From: Pseudonocardiales bacterium
Lineage (GTDB): Bacteria; Actinomycetota; Actinomycetes; Mycobacteriales; Pseudonocardiaceae
Length of the DNA stretch: 64,000 bases
Direction: 5' to 3'
Assembly: GCA_023252195.1 (NCBI GenBank)
Contig: JAHEXI010000002.1
Span: 124,001-188,000, forward strand
Of this stretch, positions 38,220-46,872 are shown piece by piece. Each line of letters begins with the position of its first letter. The first letter of the stretch is position 1. The notes under the pieces were generated by a model, which saw only the letters and a list, made by a program, of their open reading frames with translations, was not told where the DNA came from and did no database searches. A program made the translations under genes and the position numbers.

Positions 38220-40100
38220 GTGAACCCGGCGAGTTCTGACGAGGCTGGCGGCTTCATGCGGCACCGGCGCGCTCGGCTCGCCGCCGAGCTACCCGGCCTC
38301 GGCTGGCTTGCCGCCGAGACGTGCACCTCACCCGCGCTGTCCCCGGACGGCAACACGCTGGCCGTGGTCTCCGACCGCGACGGCACCCCCCGGGTCTGGC
38401 TGATCCCGCTGGCGCAGCCCGGTCCGCCGGTGCGGTTGGACACCGGCGAAGATTACGTGCGGATGGTCAGCTGGTCACCCGACGGCGAGTGGCTGTGCTT
38501 GACGGCGGCCCCTGGCGGCGGGGAGCGTTTCCTGGTCCGGGCGTTGCGCCCGGATGGCTGCGAGGCCCGGGTCGTCGCCGGAACTCCAGCCGGGGTGGCG
38601 TCGATCAGTTGCTGGCAGCCCGGCGGGCACATCGTGGGTCTTGCGCAGAGCAGCGCCTCGCACCCGGCGACGCTTGACGCATTCGCGGTGGACATCTGCT
38701 CCGGCCGGCGCCGGTATCTCGCCAGCGGTCCTGCGGCGACGGTATGCACCTTCAGCCACGATGGGCGCTACGCCGTGGTGCGCCTGGGCGCTCGTGGCAT
38801 GCGCCGCTTGCTGTTGGTCGACACCCGGACCGCCCAAAGGGTCGAGCTGCTCGGCGCCGATGCGACCATCGCCGATGCTCGCTTCGCCCCCGATAGCCGG
38901 ATGATTTACTTGCATACCGACGCCAGTCGCGAGTTCGCTGCGCTGCTCGCCCTCCCGAGGGTTGCCGCCGGCCATCCAGGGGCCGCCAAACTGATCGCTG
39001 CGCGCAAGGCGGTCGAGCTCGAAAGGTTCGCACTTGATCCGACTGGCCGCTCGGTCGTTGCGGTGTGGAATGTCGAGGGACACAGCGAACTCGAGCTCAT
39101 CGGCCTTACTGGGAAAAGGAAGCGTTGTGCGCTGCCTCGGCCACCCGGGGAGGTGGTGACGGGCTGCGCCTTCGCCCAGGACGGCGGATCGCTGATGCTC
39201 GCCGTGGAATCCGGCGCCGAACCCCCGCACGTCCTGCGTTACCCGCTCCCGCCAACCGAACCGGTGCGGTTGGCTCCCGTACTGCCACCATCGTGGTCAC
39301 CGGAGGTACCAACCCGGCCGGAGTTGCACCGGTGGCAGGCCCGCGACGGCCTCCAGCTCAGTGGCTGGCTCTACCGGCCGGCCGGCGCGCTCGGCGCGGC
39401 GCCCACGCTGGTCTGGTTGCACGGTGGCCCGGAGGCACAGCAGCGGCCCACGTTCGACCCGCTCTACCAGGTATTGCTGAGCTACGGCGTCGCGGTGTTC
39501 GCGCCGAACGTCCGGGGCTCGTCCGGCTTCGGACGCGCTTTCGTAGACGCCGATGTCCACCACCGCCGGTTCGCCGCCGTCGCCGACGTCGCCGACGTCG
39601 TCGGGTATCTCGTCGATACCGGGCTGGGTGATCCGAGCGCGCTAGCCTGCGCCGGTCGTTCCTACGGCGGCTACCTGACCATCGCCACCATGGTGAGCTA
39701 TCCCACTCTGTTTCGCGCTGGCGTCGACATCTGCGGCATCACCGACTTCGAAACGTTCTTCGCCCACACGGAACCGTGGATCGCCGCGGCGGCGGTGAGC
39801 CGGTACGGCGACCCGCGGCGAGACGCAGCGCTACTGCGTGAGCTGTCACCGATTCACCGCCTCGGGCAGCTACGCGCTCCAGTGCTGGTCGTGCACGGCG
39901 CCCAGGACACCAACGTGCCGACCATCCAGGCCGAGCAACTCATCGCAGCGCTACGGGCCCGCGGCGCCTCACCCGACTATCTGGTGCTGCCCGACGAAGG
40001 ACACGAGATCCTCGGCGCCACCAGCCGGGCGGTCTACCTGCAGGAGGTCGTGCATTGGCTGATCAGGCACCTGCTCGACCTCGACGAGCGCAGCGCCTGA
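38220..40100 (+). CDS. S9 family peptidase (acylaminoacyl/prolyl oligopeptidase type)
   Basis: This 626-residue cytosolic peptidase has an N-terminal WD40-like beta-propeller (about 25-350; repeated SPDG-type turns) and a C-terminal alpha/beta-hydrolase. The triad is S481 (GRSYGGY), D563 (HGAQDTN) and H595 (DEGHE). GTG start 4 bp after the amidotransferase stop, so it is co-translated. In osmolyte-dipeptide operons a peptidase is a common third gene. Here it could process or recycle the amidated peptide made by the two upstream enzymes; that role is inferred. Confidence 0.88.
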   Translation: MNPASSDEAGGFMRHRRARLAAELPGLGWLAAETCTSPALSPDGNTLAVVSDRDGTPRVWLIPLAQPGPPVRLDTGEDYVRMVSWSPDGEWLCLTAAPGGGERFLVRALRPDGCEARVVAGTPAGVASISCWQPGGHIVGLAQSSASHPATLDAFAVDICSGRRRYLASGPAATVCTFSHDGRYAVVRLGARGMRRLLLVDTRTAQRVELLGADATIADARFAPDSRMIYLHTDASREFAALLALPRVAAGHPGAAKLIAARKAVELERFALDPTGRSVVAVWNVEGHSELELIGLTGKRKRCALPRPPGEVVTGCAFAQDGGSLMLAVESGAEPPHVLRYPLPPTEPVRLAPVLPPSWSPEVPTRPELHRWQARDGLQLSGWLYRPAGALGAAPTLVWLHGGPEAQQRPTFDPLYQVLLSYGVAVFAPNVRGSSGFGRAFVDADVHHRRFAAVADVADVVGYLVDTGLGDPSALACAGRSYGGYLTIATMVSYPTLFRAGVDICGITDFETFFAHTEPWIAAAAVSRYGDPRRDAALLRELSPIHRLGQLRAPVLVVHGAQDTNVPTIQAEQLIAALRARGASPDYLVLPDEGHEILGATSRAVYLQEVVHWLIRHLLDLDERSA

Positions 40101-40148
40101 TGACGCTGCCTCAGGGAAGCCGCTGAACAGCCTACTATCATCCGCTGA

Positions 40149-40376
40149 TCAAGGCTCTCGCGCTGGCATCTGCTGATCGTCCTCGCCGTGGTGGTGTTGT
40201 TGTTCGGCGTCAAACGGTTGCCTGCCATGGCTCGGGCGGTGGGTCAGTCCGCACGGATCTTCAAAGGTTAGATCAAGGGCACGGCGGCTGAAGAGCAAAT
40301 TCGAGTTCAGCATGAAGCATCGGCGGCTTCACTCATCCGCGAACAGCCCCGCACTCCTTCGCACCGTCCCCTCTGA
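40149..40376 (+). pseudogene. tatA: tatA pseudogene
   Basis: The frame begins just after a TGA (40146-40148) with no start codon and reads [22 protein letters not shown] and then [13 protein letters not shown]. This is the membrane helix, the hinge (FGxKRLP) and the amphipathic helix of actinobacterial TatA. TAG at 40269-40271 interrupts it at the point where the family continues. The frame then stays open (IKGTAAEEQIRVQHEASAA) to TGA 40374. Loss of the start and an internal stop make it non-functional as written. Confidence 0.75.
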
Positions 40377-40470
40377 ACGCGCCCCCAGACCACGGGATCC
40401 CATCTCAACAACTCGCCTCCGACACGACCCAGGCGCCCACGTCGTAGCCACCGCACTGTGAGGAGGGTCA

Positions 40471-40668
40471 GTGTTTGATCTGAGTATCGGAAAGCTGCTC
40501 ATCCTGGCGGTGGCGGCGCTGTTCGTGCTGGGCCCTGAGCGACTACCCGCCGCGGCGACGTGGCTGGCCCGAGATGCGCGCCCCCTGGATGATCTCCGTC
40601 GTGATCTGGCGGGGGTGCGAACTTGGCGTGATCCCCGCTCCGCTCTGATCGAGGTCAATCCAGAATGA
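40471..40668 (+). CDS. tatB: Short TatB-like protein
   Basis: This 65-residue protein starts MFDLSIGKLLILAVAALFVL, followed by GPERLPAAATWLARDARPLDDL, the TatB N-terminal helix and hinge. TatB is normally 100 residues or more; here the amphipathic and C-terminal parts are cut short (ends SALIEVNPE), and an internal deletion is likely. GAGGAGGG precedes the GTG. It lies 95 bp after the tatA pseudogene. The usual tatB position after htrA is empty in this window, so this may be a relocated, decaying copy. Activity is doubtful. Confidence 0.65.
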   Translation: MFDLSIGKLLILAVAALFVLGPERLPAAATWLARDARPLDDLRRDLAGVRTWRDPRSALIEVNPE

Positions 40669-40994
40669 CGGCGCGATCACGCGCCGGCAGCGGTCTCAGG
40701 ATCCCAATAATGGCAGCGGATCAACGGGGTTACCTGGTCACCACCTCAATGGCGCGATCTCGGATGCGGGGCCTAACCTAACCGCTGACGCGAAAATTCA
40801 CTACGACCCGGCCTGCACTTCATGGCTTTTCCTCGATCGAGGCTGCGTTTGCGTAAATGTGGTCGCCGTCAGGTGTCCGTCGAGTCGACGGGTACAGGAA
40901 CACGCCCTTTCGGGAGTGTCTGCGAGCTGCGCTGAACCGGTGCGGGCTTATCATGATCTGGTCTCTTATTGAACCGCCGGTCGGCGGCCGCCGA
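40669..40994. other. Intergenic stretch without recognised features
   Basis: No gene or repeat could be supported. An in-frame upstream extension of the next gene exists (ATG at 40953) but lacks family resemblance. Confidence 0.4.
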
Positions 40995-42550
40995 ATGCTG
41001 GGTGTGACTCCGTCCCGATTGTCCGTTCCGGTGGCTGCCGTGGTTGGCCTGTTGTCCATGGTCGCGGGGTTGGCGGCGGGGCACTTGGTGGGTGGGGTGA
41101 TATCGTCGAACGCTTCACCGTTTTTGGCGGTGGGCGGCAGCGCGATAGACCTCACGCCGCTGTGGCTTAAAGACTTCGCGGTCCGCACCTTCGGTAGCTA
41201 CGACAAGGTCGTCCTGCTCTCGGGCATGGCGGTGGTGATCGGGTTGGTCGGTGTGGTCGCCGGAGTGTTGTCCCAGCGCTCCCGCACACCCGGGCTGGTG
41301 GTGTTCGTGGTGCTCGGTGTGGTCGCCGGTGTCGCCGTGCTGTTGCGTCCCACCGCGAGCACGCTCGACGTGCTCGCCTCGCTGGTTGCGCTGATCGTCA
41401 GTGTGGGCACGTTCGGCTGGGTGCACCGGCTGGCCCGGTCCAGCCAGCCCCCGTGGGGGAGGGGGCGGCGGGGATGTCTCGCCGCGCGCTGCTCGCCGGG
41501 TCGGTGGCGGTCGCCGCGGGTGCCGGTATCGCGGCGGCTGGTGGTCAGCTGCTGGCCGGGGGTAGCGGCGTTGAGGCCTCCCGCAAGGCGATTGGGCGGG
41601 TCGTGCCCAGGGTGGCTGCGCCGCCGATCCCGCCCGGGGCGGACTTCGCCTCCGACGGGTCACCGACCTTTATCACGCGCAACTCCGATTTCTACCGGGT
41701 CGACGTCAACCTCACCCTGCCGCAGCTGCGCGCCGAGGACTGGCGGTTACGGGTACATGGGATGGTCGACCGGGAGCTCACCTTGAACTGGGCGGACCTC
41801 CGTGCGCGCAAGCTGATCGAGCGGCCGGTGACGATGACGTGTGTGTCCAATGAGGTGGGTGGCCCCTACCTGTCCACGGCCCAGTTCACCGGAGTGCTGC
41901 TGGCCGACATCCTCAAAGAGGCCGGCGTGGCGCGGGGCGCCGACCAGGTGTTCACCACCAGCGTCGACGGCTGGACTTGCGGCACTCCGACCGCGACCCT
42001 CACCGATCCGGCACGGCAGGCCATGCTGGTCATCGCGATGAACCGCGAGCCGCTGCCGATCGAGCATGGCTTCCCGGTCCGGATGCTCGTCCCCGGGCTG
42101 TACGGTTTCGTCTCCGGCACCAAGTGGGTCACCGATATGGAACTCACCACCTTCGACGCGAAGCGGGCCTGGCTACAGCGCGGTTGGGGGCAGCGGGCGC
42201 CGATTAAGACGATGTCCCGGATCGACAGTCCCGGCGCGTTCGGACGGGTCCGCCCGGACAGTCCGATCACAGGTGTCGCGTGGGCCCAGACCAGAGGCAT
42301 CGACAAGGTCGAAGTTCGCATCGACCACGGACAGTGGCTCCCCGCGGAGCTATCCACCGAGGTCAACACCGACACCTGGCGGATGTTCCGGCTACGGGGA
42401 CGATGGGAACCCGGACTCCACGTCGCCGAGGTACGCGCGACCGACAAGACCGGCTACACCCAAACGTCGGATCGAGCCGCGCCCATCTCAGACGGCGCCA
42501 GTGGATGGCATTCAGTACAGTTCACCGTCCTTCCGAATACCAAACCGTAA
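40995..42550 (+). pseudogene. Sulfite-oxidase-like molybdopterin oxidoreductase, single frameshift
   Basis: Frame 1 (to about 41455) encodes an N-terminal membrane part with about four helices (VPVAAVVGLLSMVAGLAAGH, VVLLSGMAVVIGLVGVVAG, VVFVVLGVVAGVAVLL, LASLVALIVSVGTFGWV). Frame 2 (from about 41453) encodes a twin-Arg-like start MSRRALLAGSVAVAAGAG and a sulfite-oxidase fold with the Moco cysteine in TMTCVSNEVGG, ending at 42550. In relatives these are one protein of about 515 residues. The switch occurs in the run gtgggggaggggg, so a base-call error or a real indel are equally plausible. Confidence 0.75.
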
Positions 42551-42917
42551 ACCCCTGAAGCGAGTTCCGTGACCCAATCGTCTAACCTTGGAAGCCCCGA
42601 TCGCTGGAAAATGGCGTTGCATGAAAGGAGATGCTCATTGTCGAGCGGCGGTACTGTAGTGGCCCGATTGAGAGTAATGTTTACGTTGACCGATTACTCT
42701 CCGTGCGCGCGGCGTCCTCGTCAGCGTCGTTCTCGATCCCCACTGGGTTCGCTGGCGTATTTCGTCTCCGGAATGCGCGTCCTGACGGGGTTGAGGGCAC
42801 CGATCGCCTGGCCGTGGACGGCCGGATCGCCGCCTCACCAAGTCCGCACGGTTGTGGTCGGCAACTGCGGCAAGCTTCTCGCCGAGTTGGTGTTGATGGC
42901 TGCGGCCCGCTGCGAGA
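42551..42917. other. Intergenic stretch upstream of the metallophosphoesterase
   Basis: No recognisable gene. An AAAGGAG at about 42624 precedes a TTG-started frame on the plus strand that resembles nothing I know. A promoter for the next gene is expected here. Confidence 0.35.
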
Positions 42918-44726
42918 ATGGCGAGCATGGTTGAGAGACCTGAGGGTTCCGTCGACATGCCTGCGCCGTGCCTTGCTCGCCCGTCGTCCTGCGATCGGTC
43001 TGAGCTTGGGTTCGTGCGTAGGCCCATGGTGCGCTGGCTTGATCCCCACCAGCTCGTCGACACCGCGGTCCGGGTTCTGGTCTCCGGTGTCTTTAGCTCC
43101 TACGCCGACAATCGGGAGTTACAGGCGCTGGAGCCGGCGGAGGTCGCGGATCGCTCCGGGCAAGCTGATTTGTGGCTGGACCACGTCGCCGACCTCGGTG
43201 ACGGATGGAACTCGACGTACACCGTGGCCAGGCTGCTGGCCACCGAGGAGCTCAAGCTCGACTGGGACGGCGAGACTTACGCCACCGAGCGGGGGCGGAT
43301 CCTGGTCATGGGGGGTGATCAGGTGTACCCGGTGCCCAAGGCCGGGGAGTATGAGAACCGCATGCTCGGGCCGTACCGGGCGGCGCTGCCGTGCGCCGCG
43401 GGAGAAGCTCCGGAGCTTTTCGCCATTCCGGGAAGCCACGACTGGTATGACGGGCTGGTCAACTTCACCAGCATCTTTTGCCGCAAGCGCTGGATCGGCG
43501 GGTGGAAAACACTGCAACGTCGCAGCTACTTCGCGATCAAGCTCCCGCACCGCTGGTGGCTGTGGGGCATCGACATCCAGTTCGGGTCCTACATCGACGA
43601 AGCCCAGTTGCGGTACTTCGCTGGGGTCGCCCTCGACCAGGTGAGGCCCGGGGACCGGATCATCCTGTGTATGGCCAAGGAGGTCGACAGCGGCAGGAAG
43701 GGCACCGAGGTCCATTCCGACCGGGATGTGGAGTTCCTTGAACGCGAAATCATTCAGCCCTGCGGTGCACGGCTGGTGCTGTCCCTGAAGAGTGGAAAGC
43801 ACTACTACGCCCGCTACGAGCAGGAGGATGGTGTGCGTCAGCACATCGCCTCCGGCGGCGGGGGTGCCTTTTTACATCCCACCCACAACCTTCCCGAGCG
43901 CATGGACCTTCCTGGCGCAGACGGACCCGCCCCCTACCGCAGAGCCGGCACCTATCCGTCACCGGAGGTGTCGAAACGGTTGCGGAAGCGGATCTGGCTG
44001 CTCGCTCCGTACAACCTTCCCCTTTCCGGGGTGTTCGGCGCCGTTGAAGTGCTGTTAGCTTTGATGCTGGGACTGCATCTCGGAGACCGTCACGTCGCAC
44101 TCGGCGTCGGTGATCTGCTGCACGCTGTGTGGGAGAGCCCGACGTTCTTCCTTCTCGTCCTGTTCCTGATCGTGTTCGTGGTCGGGATGGTGCGTTTTGC
44201 CCACGACGCCCGCGGTGTCGGCCGATTCGTGGTCGGCATGCTTTATTCGACGGTGCAACTGGCGGGCGCGGCCGGGGTCATGGTCGCCGCGTCGTGGCTG
44301 TCGTCTGCCTTCGGGCTTCGGGGCGTGGGGTCCTTAATTGCCTTCCTCGGCGTGCTCTTCCTGGTGGGTGGCATCGGGGGGATGGTGGGCATGTCGGGCT
44401 ACCTCTGGGTCGCCAACTGTTTCGGCCTGCACGGAACAGAGGGATACGCAGCCCAGCACCATCAGGACCTTAAGCATTTTCTCCGTTTGCACATCCAGGC
44501 CGACGGTGCCCTGACGGTGTACCCGATAGGCGTCGACCGGGTCGGCCGGAAGTGGACACTGCGCCCGGACGCGCCGGCACATGAACCCTGGTTCGCCCCC
44601 TCCGGCTCTGAACCCGAACCACACCTCATCGAAAAACCGATCACGATCAGAGGCCAATCAAACCTTCAAAGCTCCGAGGCTGACCCCGAGCGTGTACCGT
44701 CATCATCAAACAATCTCTTGCGATGA
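42918..44726 (+). CDS. Membrane-associated calcineurin-like metallophosphoesterase
   Basis: The protein has 602 residues. The N-terminal half carries metallophosphoesterase motifs in order: D-x-G-D (ADLGDGWNST), GGDQVYP, and GSHDWYDG in place of the usual GNHD. No later GHxH-type histidine motif could be confirmed, although SLKSGKHYYARY is a candidate. The C-terminal half has about four membrane helices (VFGAVEVLLALMLGL, TFFLLVLFLIVFVVGMV, LAGAAGVMVAASWL, IAFLGVLFLVGGIGGMVGM) and then a soluble tail. ATG 42918 or 42927 could be the start. Substrate is unknown. It is bracketed by a duplicated end of the sulfite-oxidase-like gene. Confidence 0.75.
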   Translation: MASMVERPEGSVDMPAPCLARPSSCDRSELGFVRRPMVRWLDPHQLVDTAVRVLVSGVFSSYADNRELQALEPAEVADRSGQADLWLDHVADLGDGWNSTYTVARLLATEELKLDWDGETYATERGRILVMGGDQVYPVPKAGEYENRMLGPYRAALPCAAGEAPELFAIPGSHDWYDGLVNFTSIFCRKRWIGGWKTLQRRSYFAIKLPHRWWLWGIDIQFGSYIDEAQLRYFAGVALDQVRPGDRIILCMAKEVDSGRKGTEVHSDRDVEFLEREIIQPCGARLVLSLKSGKHYYARYEQEDGVRQHIASGGGGAFLHPTHNLPERMDLPGADGPAPYRRAGTYPSPEVSKRLRKRIWLLAPYNLPLSGVFGAVEVLLALMLGLHLGDRHVALGVGDLLHAVWESPTFFLLVLFLIVFVVGMVRFAHDARGVGRFVVGMLYSTVQLAGAAGVMVAASWLSSAFGLRGVGSLIAFLGVLFLVGGIGGMVGMSGYLWVANCFGLHGTEGYAAQHHQDLKHFLRLHIQADGALTVYPIGVDRVGRKWTLRPDAPAHEPWFAPSGSEPEPHLIEKPITIRGQSNLQSSEADPERVPSSSNNLLR

Positions 44727-44837
44727 GATCATGAGCTCTGGCCCTTACCAGGGGAATCCGCTTTAGTTGGTGTTGCCGCACGAATAAATCTGATCGAACA
44801 ACCGTGTGACCGGTCAAGGCTGAACGGTCGGACCACC

Positions 44838-44957
44838 TGCCGTGCGACCGACAAGACCGGCTACACCAAACGTCGGATCGGGCCGCACCGATCCCGAACG
44901 GCGCCAGCGGGTGGCACTCGGTGCAGTTCACCGCCCTTCCCCATCGCCAGCCGTGAA
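44838..44957 (+). pseudogene. Duplicated 3' fragment of the sulfite-oxidase-like gene
   Basis: These 120 bases repeat 42431-42549 with scattered changes and one deleted base (tacacc-aaacgtcgg). The shared peptide is RATDKTGYTQTSDRAAPI, then NGASGWHSVQFT. The copy ends in its own TGA (44955-44957). Together with the intact end at 42550 it flanks the 2.3-kb metallophosphoesterase segment. Confidence 0.8.
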
Positions 44958-45146
44958 CCCGCCGCTGCGGATTACCTCCGACACAGGCCCTGGCCGTGTC
45001 GATTTCGAAGTTGGTGGGCTTGGGGGCTCGTAAAGAGATCGTCGCCAGCCAGTGTCGCGTGCGCAGGCCCGGTTTCAGGGACGTGGTGGCTGTCTGGGGC
45101 GCGCGATAGCGCGTGATCTGGGTCAGTGGAGCACGGGAGGAGTGAC

Positions 45147-45183
45147 AAGCAGGGGCGGCTCCCCGATGGAGCCGCCCCTGCTT
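45147..45183 (-). terminator. Hairpin terminator of the fasciclin gene
   Basis: AAGCAGGGGCGGCTCC and GGAGCCGCCCCTGCTT form a 16-bp perfect stem with a 5-nt loop, 25 bp beyond the minus-strand fasciclin stop. There is no long T-run, as is usual in actinobacteria. Confidence 0.75.
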
Positions 45184-45207
45184 GAGTAGTCGCTGTGCCG
45201 GGTTTGC

Positions 45208-45891
45208 TCAGGTAGCCGGTGGGGACAGGACCTGTCCGATGACGAATACGGTGGCGTTTTTGGTGGGGATGTTGCCGCACAACACCGGTGCGCCGTTGAC
45301 GGTCGGTGCCGCGGCGGTACCGCCGATGGTGACCTTGCCGCCTTCCAGGCTGTTCAGCGTGCCGGCTTGGACCAGGCCCGCGGCGTCGTAGCGGGTGCCG
45401 ACCACGTGGTAGGTCAGGATCTTGGCCAGCTGGCTATTCGGCGAGGCCACGTCCGGGGCGGTGGTCAGCTGCTTGGTGATACCCGGGTCCTGGGCCTCTA
45501 ACGCCGCGAAGGCTGGGTCGGCCGGGGCGAACACGGTGATCGCCGGGGCACTGTTGAGGGTGTCGACCAGGTTGGCGGCGGTCGCGGCCTTGGTCAGGGT
45601 GGTCAGCAGCGGGTTGTGGCTGGCTGCGGTACCTACTGGGTCGTTGACCATGCCTTGGGCGGAGCCGGGGCCCTGGGTGGGTACCTGGCTACAAGCCGGG
45701 CCGAAGATGTCACTGATCTTGGTGACGCCGCTGCCGGTGGGTGCGGTCGCTTCTGCGGGGGCCGCTGCCGAAGTGCCGGCGGGTGCCGAGGCTTGACTGC
45801 CGGTGGTTGGTCCCTGCGCGCTGCATGCTCCGACCATGGCGGTCAGGGCCGCCATGGCGCCGACCGCGGCCAGTCGCTGAATCTTCCTCAT
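45208..45891 (-). CDS. Fasciclin-domain lipoprotein (MPT70/MPT83-like)
   Basis: The precursor has 227 residues. The signal peptide ends in a lipobox (AMVGAC), so it should be acylated at that Cys and held at the outer face of the membrane. An Ala/Thr/Pro linker leads to one fasciclin (FAS1) domain (about 75-227) with TVFAPADPAFAAL and LTYHVVGTRY motifs. In actinobacteria such proteins accompany sulfite-oxidase-like genes and SigK/RskA regulators, and remnants of both are nearby. The ATG at 45891 is preceded by GAGGAC. Confidence 0.87.
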   Translation of the reverse strand: MRKIQRLAAVGAMAALTAMVGACSAQGPTTGSQASAPAGTSAAAPAEATAPTGSGVTKISDIFGPACSQVPTQGPGSAQGMVNDPVGTAASHNPLLTTLTKAATAANLVDTLNSAPAITVFAPADPAFAALEAQDPGITKQLTTAPDVASPNSQLAKILTYHVVGTRYDAAGLVQAGTLNSLEGGKVTIGGTAAAPTVNGAPVLCGNIPTKNATVFVIGQVLSPPAT

Positions 45892-46122
45892 TGAATTGTC
45901 CTCACTCGATTTCGGTTCTTCATCTACCCGTGGTCCGGGCCTCATGCTGATTAGTTCGATAATGCGCAGCGAAGGGTTCACGATTTCAGATCACGAATAG
46001 GACACATTTGTGCGGTACTGGGCACGTCCTCATCAGACGGCGAACTATACCTGGATGCCACCCCGCTAGCGGGTGGATGTACCGGCCTTAGGTGTGGTGC
46101 GTACAGCTGCCAAGAGGAAAAC

Positions 46123-46157
46123 TGGTGGCCTTCACCCCTGGGGGGTGAAGGCCACCA
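46123..46157 (-). terminator. Hairpin terminator of the Gly-rich gene
   Basis: TGGTGGCCTTCACCCC and GGGGTGAAGGCCACCA pair perfectly over 16 bp around a 3-nt loop, 19 bp beyond the minus-strand stop at 46176. This supports transcription of that small gene. Confidence 0.75.
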
Positions 46158-46175
46158 ACGATAGTTCGTGGGGGA

Positions 46176-46391
46176 TTAGTCCCCGAAAATCCCTAGTAGT
46201 CCGCCGCCGTTGTGGTTCTCGTAGCGGTCGCCGTGGTGACCGCCGGAGTAGCTCCCGTAAGAGTTCCCATAGTGAAAGTGGCGTTCGGAATCGCCGTAAC
46301 CGCCGCCATAGCCGCGACCGTAACCGCCGCCGTAGCCGCCGTGACCGCCGCCGCCGCAGCCGCCCAGTGAGAAGATTTCTGCGATCTTCAT
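46176..46391 (-). CDS. Gly/Tyr/His-rich small protein
   Basis: The product has 71 residues, of which 27 are Gly, 8 Tyr and 6 His, with a single Cys at position 12. A short conventional start (MKIAEIFSLGGC) is followed by GGYG-type repeats and a C-terminal NHNGGGLLGIFGD. ATG 46391 is preceded by GGAGAGG; ATGs at 46403 and 46418 are alternatives. A strong terminator follows. Composition suggests a metal-binding, structural or possibly modified peptide. The N-terminus before repeats resembles a leader, but no modifying enzyme is next to it. I do not recognise a family. Confidence 0.55.
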   Translation of the reverse strand: MKIAEIFSLGGCGGGGHGGYGGGYGRGYGGGYGDSERHFHYGNSYGSYSGGHHGDRYENHNGGGLLGIFGD

Positions 46392-46424
46392 ATACCTCTC
46401 CATGTATCTTCTTTTCATCAGGAA

Positions 46425-46580
46425 CGTCTGTTCCCAGGGTGACGCGTCCACCGCAAGGAATAGCGAGGCGCCCAGCGATACGAACTCACCCGCCAAGTGC
46501 CCAGTCGCTAAACCCGCGGCCACCGACAGCAGGCCAACCAGGGCTACTATCGGAACGGATACCAGGGCGACGTCATGACT
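46425..46580 (-). pseudogene. Remnant of a second sulfite-oxidase-like membrane N-terminus
   Basis: On the minus strand the frame reads VSVPIVALVGLLSVAAGLAT, then GHLAGEFVSLGASLFLAVDA. It parallels VPVAAVVGLLSMVAGLAAGH, VISSNASPFLAVGGSA of the gene at 40995. Similarity stops where the Gly-rich gene begins. No start codon in frame. Confidence 0.65.
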
Positions 46581-46872
46581 GTTCTTCGGCGCCCCACCAA
46601 CAAGCGGTTCGATCTGACCAGATTTGTGATCCTGCTCACCGCAAAAACGCGGTCCGCAGGTACCAGACTCCTACACCCGTCCTCACGTGCCCAGACACGT
46701 GCAGCAGGTGTCTGACACCAGAAAAGACCGAGGTCTGGCGAAGCTAAGGACGCTGATGGTGACCCCCCTGAGGTAACCAACTGAACTGGTAGATGCTGCC
46801 TGGCGTAGGTACGACGTGAGGATCTCTCCGGTGGCAGATGAGAGCGCCCGAACAATCACCGGAGCTGAACGA

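Noticed and set aside
42569-42934. 121-codon plus-strand frame before the metallophosphoesterase
   Set aside because: Arg/Ser/Pro-rich without family resemblance, and it overlaps the phosphoesterase start.
46073-46747. 224-codon plus-strand Arg-rich frame
   Set aside because: It is antisense to the Gly-rich gene; the Arg/Ser richness is the complement of Gly codons.
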